This document shows, in pieces, positions 18,661-30,089 of a DNA stretch of 64,000 bases (positions are counted from its first letter, which is position 1; each line of letters opens with the position of its first letter). Below the pieces are notes generated by a model that had not been told where the DNA came from, searched no databases, and saw only the letters and a program-made list of their open reading frames with translations. The translations under genes were made by a program, and so were the position numbers. Source of the DNA: Lentibacter algarum (GTDB lineage: Bacteria > Pseudomonadota > Alphaproteobacteria > Rhodobacterales > Rhodobacteraceae); NCBI RefSeq assembly GCF_018860975.1, contig NZ_JAHKQI010000002.1:353068-417067 (forward strand), read 5' to 3'.

Positions 18661-19602
18661 CTAGCGGCTCTCTTCATATTCTTTTATCGTGCGGCGCAGG
18701 CCTTCTGCCATGCCGATCTTAGCTCGCCAGCCAAGGGCGTGCAATTTTGAACTGTCCATAAGCTTACGTGGCGTGCCGTCGGGCTTGGTCGCATCGAAAA
18801 CCAGCGCACCCTCAAACCCTGCTTCTTTCACAATCGTAGCAGCAAGGTCGCCAATGCTGATCTCTTCGCCAGAGCCAACATTCACGTGGTCGTAATCTGA
18901 ATAATTCTGCATCAAAAAGACAAGCGCGTCGGCAAGATCGTCGGCGTGCAAAAACTCACGCAGAGGTGTGCCTGACCCCCACACTTCAAGCTGCTTTTGG
19001 CCGCTGTCGCGCGCTTCAAGCGTCTTGCGCAATAGCGCTGGCAAAACATGGCTGGTGCGCAAATCATAGTTGTCGCCAGTGCCATAAAGGTTGGTTGGCA
19101 TGGCCGAGATAAAATCAGCGCCGTGCTGCTTGCGATAGGCCTGACAAAGCTTGATCCCTGCAATCTTAGCAATCGCATACCACTCGTTTGTCGGCTCGAG
19201 CGGCCCGGTCAAGAGCGCGTCTTCACGCATCGGTTGTTCGGCGAGCTTGGGGTAAATACAGCTCGAGCCTAGAAACATGAGTTTCTCGACACCGGTATCA
19301 AAAGACGCCTTGATGACGTTGGCTTCGATCATCAGGTTGTCATAGAGAAAGTCGGCAGGTGCGGTGTCATTCGCCAGAATTCCTCCGACTTTAGCCGCAG
19401 CCAGAAAAACCGCATCAGGCTTTTCCCGCCCGAACCAGTCAGTCACCGAGGCTTGGTTGCGCAGGTCCATAACGTCCCTGCCGGCGGTTAACACCTCACA
19501 ACCCTCACCCGCGAGCCGGCGGCATACGGCACTGCCGACCATCCCGCGATGACCAGCAACAAAAACGCGCTTACCCTTGAGCGAGTAACCCGTATCAGCC
19601 AT
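18661..19602 (-). CDS. fcl: GDP-L-fucose synthase
   Basis: Epimerase/reductase that converts GDP-4-keto-6-deoxymannose to GDP-L-fucose with NADPH. 313 residues, standard for Fcl/WcaG. The NADP-binding motif is GHRGMVGSA (17-25) and the catalytic Y-x3-K is YAIAK (142-146), with [20 protein letters not shown] just before. The frame opens from 19752, but ATG 19602, which overlaps the end of gmd by 8 bp, begins the conserved fold. gmd and fcl are adjacent as in most GDP-fucose loci. Confidence 0.93.
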   Translation of the reverse strand: MADTGYSLKGKRVFVAGHRGMVGSAVCRRLAGEGCEVLTAGRDVMDLRNQASVTDWFGREKPDAVFLAAAKVGGILANDTAPADFLYDNLMIEANVIKASFDTGVEKLMFLGSSCIYPKLAEQPMREDALLTGPLEPTNEWYAIAKIAGIKLCQAYRKQHGADFISAMPTNLYGTGDNYDLRTSHVLPALLRKTLEARDSGQKQLEVWGSGTPLREFLHADDLADALVFLMQNYSDYDHVNVGSGEEISIGDLAATIVKEAGFEGALVFDATKPDGTPRKLMDSSKLHALGWRAKIGMAEGLRRTIKEYEESR

Positions 19603-20635
19603 GTTTTTTGGCCTCGGCCAAATCGGATGTAACCATCTCTTCAACAAGTGTCTGGAAGGATGTCTCGGGAACCCACCCCAGCTTCTCGCGTGCTTTGGTG
19701 GCGTCGCCCAGAAGGGTTTCCACTTCAGCAGGCCGGAAGTAGTGCGGATCAACTTTTACAACGACATTTCCGTTTTCATCGCGGGCAACTTCGTCAAGGC
19801 CTTCACCTTCAAAAGTGAGCTTCATGTCGAGCACTTCGGCGGCGCGCATTACAAAGTCGCGGACCGAATATTGCTCGCCTGTGGCAATCACAAAGTCTTC
19901 CGGCGTATCCTGTTGCAGCATCAGCCACATCATTTGCACATAGTCGCGCGCATGGCCCCAATCGCGCAGGGCGTCCATGTTGCCAAGTGCCAGGTCTTTT
20001 TGCGTGCCAAGCTTGATGCGTGCCAGTGCACGGGTGATTTTGCGGGTCACAAATGTTTCGCCACGAATCGGACTTTCGTGGTTAAACAGGATGCCGTTGC
20101 AAGCATACATCTCATAGGCTTCGCGGTAATTCACCGTGATCCAGTAGGCATAAAGTTTGGCGACTGCGTAAGGCGAGCGCGGGTAAAACGGCGTTGTTTC
20201 GCGCTGCGGTGTTTCCTGCACGAGGCCGTAAAGCTCGGAGGTAGACGCCTGATAAAAACGGGTCTTCTCTCCGAGGCCCAGAAAGCGGATCGCCTCCAGC
20301 AAACGCAGGGCACCCATTGCATCGGAGTTCGCCGTATATTCCGGTTCTTCGAATGACACCGCGACATGGCTTTGCGCAGCGAGGTTATACACTTCGTCAG
20401 GTCTGGTTTTTTGCAAAATGTTGGTCAGCGACGAGCTGTCGGTCATATCGCCGTGGTGCAGCTGAAATTTGCCGCTTTTGCCGGGTTCACCTTCCACAAG
20501 GTGGTCGATACGGGCGGTGTTAAACAGTGAAGTGCGCCGTTTGATACCGTGAACTTCATAGCCCTTGGCCAGCAGAAACTCCGAAAGATACGCACCGTCT
20601 TGCCCGGTTACGCCAGTGATGAGTGCTGTCTTCAC
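19595..20635 (-). CDS. gmd: GDP-mannose 4,6-dehydratase
   Basis: First step from GDP-mannose towards GDP-fucose, NADP-dependent. The N-terminus reads [20 protein letters not shown], the catalytic STSELYG is near 131-137 and YAVAK is at 156-160. Start GTG 20635 is chosen because homologs begin with MKTALITG and a GGAT lies upstream. ATG 20659, in frame, would add eight residues without an SD. The gene starts a seven-gene minus-strand run: gmd, fcl, methyltransferase, fucosyltransferase-like, FkbM-F5/8C, broken FkbM, manC. Confidence 0.93.
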   Translation of the reverse strand: MKTALITGVTGQDGAYLSEFLLAKGYEVHGIKRRTSLFNTARIDHLVEGEPGKSGKFQLHHGDMTDSSSLTNILQKTRPDEVYNLAAQSHVAVSFEEPEYTANSDAMGALRLLEAIRFLGLGEKTRFYQASTSELYGLVQETPQRETTPFYPRSPYAVAKLYAYWITVNYREAYEMYACNGILFNHESPIRGETFVTRKITRALARIKLGTQKDLALGNMDALRDWGHARDYVQMMWLMLQQDTPEDFVIATGEQYSVRDFVMRAAEVLDMKLTFEGEGLDEVARDENGNVVVKVDPHYFRPAEVETLLGDATKAREKLGWVPETSFQTLVEEMVTSDLAEAKKHG

Positions 20636-20906
20636 GATACTATCCAATTCAAAACACATTACATTTTAAAGCTTGTTCAAAAAAACATCGCGCTGCGACG
20701 TGAGTCTCGCAGCAAGCAGCGAACAAGCCATTTGGGCCTCTAATTATTGCGATGAAGGCCTAACTGCAATCAGATATCACACCTTGATGGTGAAACAGCG
20801 CCTAGGCAACCTGTTGCAAACGCGGTATGAGCGGCGCAAGGCCGGTTTTCGTCAGTTTTGTTAAGAGAATCCTCGGTTATCGAATGTTTGGTAAAAGGAC
20901 GTGCTC

Positions 20907-22697
20907 GTGAGTGCAGAATCAAAAGAAGCGCCTGCAAAGGCAACAGTTCGTGACAAGTTTCTAGGCCGCGTCAACGCCTACCTCCCCGCAAAAGCCTTTT
21001 CTCAGCACATGTCCAACCGCCCACCCGTGCCGGTGTCAAATCTGGCCTATCGCAACCGTGTCGCACTTGTTGCAGGCAAGGCGATGACCAAACTGCTGCA
21101 AAGTTATTGCGTCGTTCAGAAGCTACAGCCAAATACGGCGCCTGATTCGGTTGGATGGCAAGACATGGAGGTGTTGTTGATCTCCGGTGAAATCCTGACT
21201 TATGACGAGCCGTGGCGCAAAGCGCTGCTCGGTCTGGACGATGAGTTTTACCAGCTCAAAAGGCTGATCACGCAAGCCCGCGCAAATCAGGTTCCTGTCG
21301 TTCTCTGGCTGCGGGAAGAAGGCGAAGGCTCCAAGCTGTTCGCACATTTGTTTGACTTGGTTGATGTTATCTTCATGCCGGAGGGCACCCCGCTAAACGG
21401 CGCCAAGATGCGGAGCATGGGGCCGGTGGTTGATGTCAAAAACTTCAATCCGGTCATAGCCCGTCCGGCTGAGCGCCGTGATATCGCTCAGCATGCGGCT
21501 TTTCTTGTCGACGGCTTTCATGAAATCGGCATGAAGCTCGGACCAGACGCCGCCAGCAAGATGTTCGAGCCTTACTTCGACTATAACTGGTGGCTGACCG
21601 ACACGTCCTTTGACGTGCGCAACGCCGATCATAAAATTCACTCGATCATGCGCCGTCGCTTTTTGGGCAGCCTGCGCGGAACAGCCAAGGCCCGCAGCCT
21701 CAAGCTTGCGCAGGCCTACCACGCGCCAGGAGTTATGTTCGAGGGTCGTGAAAACCAGGTGCGTGAGCGCTGCCTTGAGGCCTTCGCCTGCAAAACCTGC
21801 GTGATCACCGACAAGGAAGAAACCGGCCTGGCTTTCGCCAAGACAGCCAAAACGCCCAAAGATCTGAAGGCCGCACTCGACTGGATACTGCGCGACACCA
21901 TCGGCAGCTCGGCCTTGCAACACCTCGCGTGGCGCGACACGGTTCAAAACCGCACAATCTTTGAAGCGCTTGAAGCAATTTTCGAAGCCGCCGAAGTGCG
22001 CCCGCGCCTGAACCAGTCAAAAACACCGCTGATCAACATCGTAGTGCCGACAGTGCGCCCCGCTTTGGTGCCTTACATTCTCAAAATTGCCGAAGCGCAA
22101 ACGCATCAGAACATTGCTCTGTCGATCGTGGTCAACGGAGCCGATGTCTCTGATGAAACCCGTGCTCTCGTTGCCGCGCACCCGATCGCCACGCTCTACG
22201 AGATGCCGAACTACAAAACCATCGGCTACTGTATGAACTACGGTATTGATCAGGTCGCCTCCGACTATTGGGCCAAGTTTGACGACGACGACGTTTACGG
22301 CCCCAACTATCTGTCAGACATGTTGCTGCAACGTAAATATGCCGAGTTTGATATCACCGGCAAGTCATCGTTCTTCGGCTACTTTGAGGAAGACGACAAG
22401 ATTCACATTCGAAATGTCCACGCCCGCGATGCCTACTGTGACTTTGTCGGTGGTGGCACGATCCTGTGCAAATCAGGCACCAACCCGTTCCCCGAAGATG
22501 TGCGCGGGTATGCTGACACACTGTTCTTCGCCGAGGCCGCGACCAATGGCAAAACCATCCTCGCCTCCGACCCTTTCAACTTCTTGCAAGTGCGCCGAGC
22601 TGATCCGACATCACACACCTGGACGGCAGGCACCCAGCAACTTAACCTCAAAGGCCCGCAACGTAACGGGCTAGATATGTCGGGAGTGATCCTATGA
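20907..22697 (+). CDS. Two-domain glycosyltransferase (CgeB-like plus GT2)
   Basis: About 596 residues. The N-terminal ~350 residues look like a CgeB/GT-B-like glycosyltransferase: a predicted Rossmann segment WQDMEVLLISGEILTYDEPW and the closing stretch FEGRENQVRERCLEAFACKT. The C-terminal ~230 form a GT-A GT2 domain: INIVVPTVRPALVPYILKIA, WAKFDDDDVYGPNYLSD with the DDD metal motif. GTG 20907 is preferred over GTG 20901 because AAGGA lies 7 nt upstream. It starts a plus-strand run of six genes to 28586, diverging from gmd. It overlaps the next gene by 4 bp. Confidence 0.7.
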   Translation: MSAESKEAPAKATVRDKFLGRVNAYLPAKAFSQHMSNRPPVPVSNLAYRNRVALVAGKAMTKLLQSYCVVQKLQPNTAPDSVGWQDMEVLLISGEILTYDEPWRKALLGLDDEFYQLKRLITQARANQVPVVLWLREEGEGSKLFAHLFDLVDVIFMPEGTPLNGAKMRSMGPVVDVKNFNPVIARPAERRDIAQHAAFLVDGFHEIGMKLGPDAASKMFEPYFDYNWWLTDTSFDVRNADHKIHSIMRRRFLGSLRGTAKARSLKLAQAYHAPGVMFEGRENQVRERCLEAFACKTCVITDKEETGLAFAKTAKTPKDLKAALDWILRDTIGSSALQHLAWRDTVQNRTIFEALEAIFEAAEVRPRLNQSKTPLINIVVPTVRPALVPYILKIAEAQTHQNIALSIVVNGADVSDETRALVAAHPIATLYEMPNYKTIGYCMNYGIDQVASDYWAKFDDDDVYGPNYLSDMLLQRKYAEFDITGKSSFFGYFEEDDKIHIRNVHARDAYCDFVGGGTILCKSGTNPFPEDVRGYADTLFFAEAATNGKTILASDPFNFLQVRRADPTSHTWTAGTQQLNLKGPQRNGLDMSGVIL

Positions 22698-23791
22698 TCG
22701 GAATAGGGCGGAAAAAGAAAACCGGGAAAGCCGCGTCAGGGGGTAAAGCACCTCAAGAGATCACTGATCTTTACGAAAAAATCGCAGGTGCAATCGAAAG
22801 CGCCGCGCCGCTTCAGCCTTGGGCCGCCAGCGGCTTTGATGACCCTGACGCCGACACCCATATTGTTGCCCATAAGTGGGCGCCTGTATCCGAGTTACCG
22901 GGCAGGTTCGGCACCGGGAAAAACAACCCCTCCGCCTCGATTATGCGGCTCGACAATACCTCTCTGCTCGCGGGTATCCGCGCGGGTGGTGACTTGCCAA
23001 ATGGCATGCGTGCGCCGCAGGCCGGCAAAGACCTGACTTTCGAGTTTGTCTTCAACGGCAATCTGGCGATGACCGCTCGTCACACCTACGACGGCGGTAA
23101 CGACTGGCAGTTCTTCAAACTCGACCTGCCGAAGTCGGTCAAGGTCGGTGATATCACCGCCTACGAGATCGAACGTGACGGGCAGTTGCTTGCAGCCGGC
23201 ATCTTTGACGGCAGCGGCATGTCGCAGGCGGGCATGGCAAACATCGTCCGCTTCTTCCCCGACGGCACCATCGAAGGCTGGGCCGCGATCGCTGAAGGTG
23301 TCGAAGAAGAGGCGCTTTTCCGCCTAGTGATAGACGGCACCGAAAGCTACGCAAAAACCGAGGGCCCTTGGCCAGACTCGGGCCTACGTAGCTTCAACGT
23401 TCCAACAGGTATTCCCCCTAACACATTGGCCTCGGTCGCTGTGCTTGATGCAGAAGGCAAACAAGGGCGGCGCTCGCCAGTCTTCGTGTTTCGCAACGAG
23501 CAGGCGGGCTTTGTGGTTTGTAACCCTAAAGTCGAAGGCAAAATGCTGCGCTTCACTATGGTTGGCCACGAGTATAAAATTGCTATGCCAGGCAGCATTC
23601 AGGCTGAAGGCGCAGACGCCACATATCTTCTCGATAAAGACGACGGCATTGGCTATATATACCGTGACGGAAAGAACACCGTGCTTGTCCCGCTTGACTT
23701 AATCAAATCCGAGGCAACCCTGCGCGTTTATGGCATTCTGGGGAACTATCTCGGTGTCATGCCATCTCTGAAACGGTTGCTCAAGAAATAG
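22694..23791 (+). CDS. Hypothetical protein of the polysaccharide locus
   Basis: 365 residues, no signal peptide and no membrane segment; the N-terminus is basic (GIGRKKKTGKAA). The body seems rich in beta-strands with repeated acidic turns (FFPDGTIEGWAAIAEGVEEE, LLDKDDGIGYIYRDGKN). I do not recognise the family. It is translationally coupled (ATGA) to the preceding two-domain glycosyltransferase and 18 bp before an epimerase gene, so a role in the same glycan assembly is likely but undefined. Confidence 0.6.
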   Translation: MIGIGRKKKTGKAASGGKAPQEITDLYEKIAGAIESAAPLQPWAASGFDDPDADTHIVAHKWAPVSELPGRFGTGKNNPSASIMRLDNTSLLAGIRAGGDLPNGMRAPQAGKDLTFEFVFNGNLAMTARHTYDGGNDWQFFKLDLPKSVKVGDITAYEIERDGQLLAAGIFDGSGMSQAGMANIVRFFPDGTIEGWAAIAEGVEEEALFRLVIDGTESYAKTEGPWPDSGLRSFNVPTGIPPNTLASVAVLDAEGKQGRRSPVFVFRNEQAGFVVCNPKVEGKMLRFTMVGHEYKIAMPGSIQAEGADATYLLDKDDGIGYIYRDGKNTVLVPLDLIKSEATLRVYGILGNYLGVMPSLKRLLKK

Positions 23792-23809
23792 AAGCGTTAG
23801 GTTCGGCTG

Positions 23810-24784
23810 ATGAAAAACTCTACTCCTCTATTGTTGGTTGGCGGCTTTGGTTTTGTAGGCCGTAACATCCTTGACGCAATGGAAAACGACGAGGCGTTCT
23901 CGGGCCTAAGCCCCGTCATCATCGACGATCTGTCAAATGCCGCGCCTGGCTATGAAGCGCTGCAATTGCCCGCACATATCGGCAGCTATCAAGAGCAGGC
24001 GGCAATCGACTTTGCCAATGCCCAAGGCGCAGGTGAAACCGGGAACGCCAGTGCCAATGGGCGCGTGATCGTGTTTCTGGCCGGAGAGACACGCGTGGCC
24101 GAGTCAAAAGACAGGCCGATGGACTTTATTGAAGCCAATATCACCGCGCCTTCGCAATTTGTGCTCGATGCGGTGAAATCCGGCGATCACTTTGTGCTGA
24201 TCTCAACCGCTGGTGCGTTGTTTGACGGCACGTTTGAAGTGAGCGTTGATAGCGCCTATTGCCCGAAGAACTTCTACGGTGCCACAAAAGCGGCCGAAGA
24301 AATGATCCTTGAGAAGCTTGTCGAACTGCGCGGCGGCAGCTTTTCCGTGGTGCGGATGACCAACGTCTATGGCAAGTTCTCCGACAACAAAAAGAGCGCC
24401 ATTCACGCGTTCACCCGCGCAGCACTTGCGGGCGACACTGTGACAATCAATGGTGATGGTAAGCAGTCCCGCGATTTCATCTATGCGGGCGACGTTGGCC
24501 GCGGCATCGCCACGCTCGCCGCCCGTTTGCGCGCGGCTGAAGACACCCAGAAACTCAACATGCTCGGCTCGGGCGTTTCCATTTCACTGATGGATGTTGT
24601 TGCCGCGATCGAGGCCGCCGCGCAAGCGCCGCTGGCCTACGAAAAAACCCCCGCAAAAGAGCTTTTGGCAACCGAGCCGCGTGATGTCATGGCCTCGGCC
24701 AAGGATGTGCGTGAGTTGCTCGGCGAGCAGATCACTGCCTTCGAAGAGGGCATCCGCCAAACCTACGATTACTACAAAAACTAA
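23810..24784 (+). CDS. NAD-dependent epimerase/dehydratase family protein
   Basis: 324 residues, extended SDR fold. The dinucleotide motif is LLLVGGFGFVGRNILDAM (about 7-24), the active site YxxxK is YGATK (about 158-162) and VRMTNVYGKFSDNKKSAIHA is the sugar-nucleotide-binding region. It probably modifies a nucleotide-linked sugar (4-epimerase, 4,6-dehydratase or reductase); sequence inspection alone does not settle which. A serine/threonine stretch LISTAG sits at the usual catalytic place. It belongs to the plus-strand run of glycosyl genes. Confidence 0.8.
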   Translation: MKNSTPLLLVGGFGFVGRNILDAMENDEAFSGLSPVIIDDLSNAAPGYEALQLPAHIGSYQEQAAIDFANAQGAGETGNASANGRVIVFLAGETRVAESKDRPMDFIEANITAPSQFVLDAVKSGDHFVLISTAGALFDGTFEVSVDSAYCPKNFYGATKAAEEMILEKLVELRGGSFSVVRMTNVYGKFSDNKKSAIHAFTRAALAGDTVTINGDGKQSRDFIYAGDVGRGIATLAARLRAAEDTQKLNMLGSGVSISLMDVVAAIEAAAQAPLAYEKTPAKELLATEPRDVMASAKDVRELLGEQITAFEEGIRQTYDYYKN

Positions 24785-24871
24785 GGTGACGCGACTGACC
24801 GCAAGTTTGACAGTCAGTGGCTCAGGCGCTAATTTCAGGCCTGAAATTTTGGTGGATGTGAGACCGATACC

Positions 24872-26707
24872 GTGAATTGCAAAGTCTACCTCGCATACCA
24901 CAAACCCGCCCCCCTTTTTGCCAACGACACCTTTGTGCCGATCCACGCTGGCCGCGCCGGACGTGAGCCGTTTTTAGGCCTTACAGGCGACGACAGCGGC
25001 GACAATATCTCACAGAAAAACCAGACCTACTGCGAGCTGACTGCTCTCTATTGGATCTGGAAAAATGACAAGACCTCGGCGTTCAAAGGCCTTATGCACT
25101 ACCGTCGCGTGCTCGACTTTGGCAATATCCGCCCCACAGGCAAAGCCGAGCAATCCGTCGGGGCTCTGCATATTCCCGACTGGCAGAACACGGCCGACGC
25201 ATGGCTTGAAGCCAACCTTGAAGACTGCGATATCGTCCTGCCACGACTGCACCAGATGGGCCGCTCGATCGAGGGCAACTATGCGCAAGCCCACGATCGC
25301 GCCGACTTTGATCTGGCGCGCGCCGCTGTCGCAAAGTTCTTCCCTGAGTATCTCAACACCTTCAACGAGGTGGTCAAAGTAAATGAAGTCCGGCTTGGCA
25401 ATATCGCGCTTATGCGCAGCGAGCTGTTTGACCGTTATTGCAACTGGCTGTTCACGATCCTTGAGCACGTCGAGGCAGGTGAGGTTGATCGCAGCCGCTA
25501 CAATACCTACCAACAGCGCTATATCGGCTTTCTAGCCGAGCGTCTGTTCACGGTGTTTGTGGCCCATGAACAGGCGGTCAATCCGGCGCTCAGGCTGCGG
25601 GAACTCACCATTCTCAACCTCGCCAAATCGGTTGTTACCCCACACAGCTCGGGCAATGCCCTGAACACAGCCGGGCAGGTGAACATCGCGTTCTCTGCCG
25701 ATAGCGCATACCTGCCGCACGCCGCCGCAATGCTGCGTTCGTTGCTTGATCACGCTGACGCGTCTAGGCCACTCAACCTGTTTTTCTTGCACAGCGGTAT
25801 CAAGCCTGCCGAGATGCAAGTGCTGGAAATGATGCTGGCCGAGCACCCGAATGCCCGCCTTGAGCCGATCAATGTCGGCAACCGTTTTGATAAAAGCTAC
25901 CGCTCTTCAAGCCGCGCGCCGTCAAACGCGACATACAACCGCTTCCTGTTGTTTGATCTGCTGCCGGATGTCGAAAAGCTGCTCTACATCGACGTAGACG
26001 TAATCGTCCGGCGTGACATCACCGCGCTTTACGACACCGAAATGGGCGAGGCCAAAGTTGCCGCGGTGACCGACTGGATCATGACCCGCACACTCACAGG
26101 CGTGTTTGCCACAGCAGACCCTGATGTGCCTGATCTCTACAAGTACCAGCGCGAGAAGCTCGGCATGCAAGATCATCACATCGCGCGCTATTTCAACGCT
26201 GGCGTGGTGTTGTTTAACTTCAAGGCGATGGGTGATCTCGCGAAAGTCTCGTCTGATCTGATGGCCCGCGTTGACGCCGGAGGTATGCTGTTTCGCGATC
26301 AAGATATTCTGAACGCATATTTCAAAGACGACCTGCTGATGCTTGATCCGCGCTGGAACGTGTTCAATTCGGTTGTTGAGGCCTACGGGAAAGTGCCTGC
26401 CAGCAACTTCCAAACCGCGATGCAGGCCCGCAAAGATCCGTGGCTCATTCACTATGCCGACGGTGCTTACAAGCCTTGGCGTCCGGTTTCGGTTCCGATG
26501 TCCGAACATTACTGGCAAGCACTCATCCGCACACCGTTTTATGGCAAGGTGCTTGCAGAGCAAACACAGCCGCGTGTCGAGCGACAACTGGCGCGCAAGA
26601 GAAGCGCTGTCGTTAAGGCCGGCCGTGCCCTGTCCGAGCAAGTGCCCATCTTGCGAAAACCACTGCTTAAGTTCTATGCACTGGTCAGGCACGTCACCGG
26701 ACGGTAG
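24872..26707 (+). CDS. DUF4422 and glycosyltransferase family 8 fusion protein
   Basis: 611 residues with a GTG start. Residues 1 to about 235 match DUF4422, a domain often found with glycosyltransferases: NISQKNQTYCELTALYWIWK and LMHYRRVLDF. Residues about 270-530 form a GT8 domain: VNIAFSADSAYLPHAAAM, the DxD motif in LLYIDVDVIVRRDITALY, and YFNAGVVLFNF. GT8 enzymes are retaining galactosyl- or glucosyltransferases. The C-terminus is basic. It lies 87 bp after the epimerase gene and 50 bp before a sulfotransferase-like gene. Confidence 0.85.
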   Translation: MNCKVYLAYHKPAPLFANDTFVPIHAGRAGREPFLGLTGDDSGDNISQKNQTYCELTALYWIWKNDKTSAFKGLMHYRRVLDFGNIRPTGKAEQSVGALHIPDWQNTADAWLEANLEDCDIVLPRLHQMGRSIEGNYAQAHDRADFDLARAAVAKFFPEYLNTFNEVVKVNEVRLGNIALMRSELFDRYCNWLFTILEHVEAGEVDRSRYNTYQQRYIGFLAERLFTVFVAHEQAVNPALRLRELTILNLAKSVVTPHSSGNALNTAGQVNIAFSADSAYLPHAAAMLRSLLDHADASRPLNLFFLHSGIKPAEMQVLEMMLAEHPNARLEPINVGNRFDKSYRSSSRAPSNATYNRFLLFDLLPDVEKLLYIDVDVIVRRDITALYDTEMGEAKVAAVTDWIMTRTLTGVFATADPDVPDLYKYQREKLGMQDHHIARYFNAGVVLFNFKAMGDLAKVSSDLMARVDAGGMLFRDQDILNAYFKDDLLMLDPRWNVFNSVVEAYGKVPASNFQTAMQARKDPWLIHYADGAYKPWRPVSVPMSEHYWQALIRTPFYGKVLAEQTQPRVERQLARKRSAVVKAGRALSEQVPILRKPLLKFYALVRHVTGR

Positions 26708-26757
26708 TTTGACCAAGACCAAGCAGCCGCACAGGCCGAAAAAACGAGTTTAAGACC

Positions 26758-27936
26758 ATGAAAGCAGTCGTCCATTTTGGCATGCCCAAGACAGGCAGCA
26801 CGGCAATCCAGAGCTGGCTGATCGCAAACCAGGAAGCGCTCGCCGAGAAAGGCGTTGTCTATGACCGCCTGCATTTTGGCAGCCACCAACGCGGCATAGC
26901 CAACGAAGGCTTGTTTATCACCATGAAAGACATGGTCGGCGCGTTGGTTGGCAACAAGTGGATCAAGCTAAACTTCGGCCTTTATTCACTGGAAGAGCAA
27001 CACGAAGTCGTTACAGAGTTCCGCAGCTACTTTGACACGCTGATGAAGCAAGTAAGCGGCGACGTCATGGTCTTCTCCAGCGAGTTTCTGGGCGGGACAA
27101 TGGTTGCATCCGATCAGATCACCGCGCTGGATAGCTGGCTGTCGGAGTATTTTGAAGAGGTGACATATCTGGTCTACCTGCGCCGTCAGGAAGACTGGTT
27201 GCCAAGCTCCTATTCCCAGCGTGTGAAGCGCGGAGTGCAGAGCACGCTTGATGAGGTAATCGACGCCGCAGGGGAGCAGGACTGGCACGCAAAAGTTGCG
27301 GTGTGGGCGGCTGTTGTCGGCCGCGAGCGGCTCTCTGTGCGCCTGTTGGAGCGCGAGTTTCTAGCGCAGGGCGATCTGTTGGAAGACTTCGCCCAACAAC
27401 TCGGGATCACCGCCGAGGGCATGGAGCAACCCGCGCGCAATAACGAAGCGCTGAGCGCTCCGGCGACGCTGTTGCTTGCCGAGATAAACAAGCTGGAATC
27501 TGCCACAGACGAGACCAACCGCAAACGCAACCCGCTGCGCCAGCCCCTGCACAAAGCGATCTTGCAAGACAGCGGCGAGGGAATGCCCAAGATCAAGCTG
27601 ACAGCGCAACAAGTGCAAAAGATCAGAGATGTTAATGCTGACTCGAACGAGCAACTGAGGCAGGCGTTCTTGCCGGATATCAAAGAGCTGTTCCCTGCCC
27701 GAAAAGTGCCCGATCCGCAGATGAGCACACCCGAAGATGTGGCAACCCTTGCCGCGCGTTTGATGGTGCAACTACAAGTAAGACATCGCAAAACGCTGCT
27801 TGATAAAAACCAACAACTCGCAGCTCAACGAGAGAAGATCAAAGAGCTTGCCGCCGTGGCGAAAGAAGCCCAAAAGCAGCTCGCAGAAAACGAACGACGA
27901 AACCTCTTCAAACGGCTGTTGCGAAAATTATCATGA
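26758..27936 (+). CDS. Sulfotransferase-like protein with C-terminal coiled coil
   Basis: 392 residues. The start VVHFGMPKTGSTAIQSWLIA (about 4-23) carries the PKTGST phosphate-binding loop of the sulfotransferase superfamily, and YLVYLRRQEDWLPSSYSQRV (about 139-158) is the 3'-phosphate region. The last ~60 residues are charged and heptad-like (KNQQLAAQREKIKELAAVAK), probably a coiled coil. The likely donor is PAPS and the acceptor a sugar of the surface glycan. It overlaps the next gene by 4 bp. Confidence 0.75.
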   Translation: MKAVVHFGMPKTGSTAIQSWLIANQEALAEKGVVYDRLHFGSHQRGIANEGLFITMKDMVGALVGNKWIKLNFGLYSLEEQHEVVTEFRSYFDTLMKQVSGDVMVFSSEFLGGTMVASDQITALDSWLSEYFEEVTYLVYLRRQEDWLPSSYSQRVKRGVQSTLDEVIDAAGEQDWHAKVAVWAAVVGRERLSVRLLEREFLAQGDLLEDFAQQLGITAEGMEQPARNNEALSAPATLLLAEINKLESATDETNRKRNPLRQPLHKAILQDSGEGMPKIKLTAQQVQKIRDVNADSNEQLRQAFLPDIKELFPARKVPDPQMSTPEDVATLAARLMVQLQVRHRKTLLDKNQQLAAQREKIKELAAVAKEAQKQLAENERRNLFKRLLRKLS

Positions 27937-28586
27937 GTAATTCCCCAATGTTCAGTCACCGCATTCATATCATTTGTTCACCCTACAAAACCGCGAGTTC
28001 CTCAGTCGAGCAGGCATTGGTGGACATTGGCGTCGCCAAAAAGCCGATGCCCTACAGTCGCGCAATACTGCGTGATAACCGCGAGTTGTTGCTCAAGTGG
28101 CGTCAAACCGCAAACGCTGCCAAAACCTACGACAACTTCGTCAGCCTTCACAGCAGCGAAGTGTTTGCAGAACTCTCCGCTTATCTCAAGCCACTGCGCA
28201 AGTTTGACATCTTCGCCGATGCCCCGTTCGGGCACACGCACACGCATAGTTTCGTGCGCAAGCTGGTCGCACCCAAGGCTGTTCACATCTGGATAAATCG
28301 CGACTTTGACGCTTGGGTTGACTCTGTGCACCGCTGGGAGGTGTCACACCCCGAGATATACGCCGGAAAGCTCAAGATATGGGATACAGACCCGGATCGG
28401 CGTTTGCTTATGCTGCGGCGGCTCTGGAACACCAACTACCGCGCCTTTGCAGAGCTGCGCGGGCACTTCCCCGACGATTGTCTCGAACTTCAGTTTGAGG
28501 AGCTGGGTGACTACACAAGTCTTGCCGCGTTCTATGGTGTGCAGGCACCGGCAAAGCCTTTCCCGCTCAGAAACGTCAACAGCTAG
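27933..28586 (+). CDS. Small sulfotransferase-like protein
   Basis: 217 residues. The segment HIICSPYKTASSSVEQALVD (about 11-30) looks like a variant phosphate-binding loop (K-T-A-S-S in place of K-T-G-S-T), and VHIWINRDFDAWVDSVHRWE (about 111-130) resembles the R-x7-S PAPS motif. It is shorter than typical sulfotransferases and its loop lacks the usual glycine, so activity is uncertain. It is coupled by ATGA to the preceding sulfotransferase-like gene and closes the plus-strand run before a bidirectional terminator. Confidence 0.6.
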   Translation: MSNSPMFSHRIHIICSPYKTASSSVEQALVDIGVAKKPMPYSRAILRDNRELLLKWRQTANAAKTYDNFVSLHSSEVFAELSAYLKPLRKFDIFADAPFGHTHTHSFVRKLVAPKAVHIWINRDFDAWVDSVHRWEVSHPEIYAGKLKIWDTDPDRRLLMLRRLWNTNYRAFAELRGHFPDDCLELQFEELGDYTSLAAFYGVQAPAKPFPLRNVNS

Positions 28587-28594
28587 CACCCAAA

Positions 28595-28635
28595 GAAAAA
28601 GGCGCAGACTCTTGCAAGCCTGCGCCTTCTTTTAC
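28595..28635 (+). terminator. Bidirectional rho-independent terminator
   Basis: Nine-bp stem AAGGCGCAG / CTGCGCCTT with a 12-nt loop. It is flanked by an A-rich 5' side and CTTTT on the 3' side, so it can stop both the plus-strand run and the converging epimerase gene. Confidence 0.8.
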
Positions 28636-28656
28636 GAGTTCAGCGTGACGCCTGGA

Positions 28657-29817
<1,161 letters not shown>

Positions 29818-30089
29818 TTAGTTCCTCTAACAAAACACGGTAGGATTTGAAGGCCTTATGGTCTGAAAAAACATGAAAGGCAACAAACAGTCAGAAATCT
29901 TGCGCTGCATTGCAGCAAGGGATTCACAAAGGGTTAACTCGCCCCGCTCAATGCAGCCAAATTGGCGATCAGACGAAGCAGTTTTCCAAAGCATTTGCTA
30001 ATAAAACAGCCTATTGCTATGAGACGGTCCAATCAACGTAAACTCAAGCTCGCCTTGCCTTTTTTAGCAGAGCCGGAAAGCACGTCACT

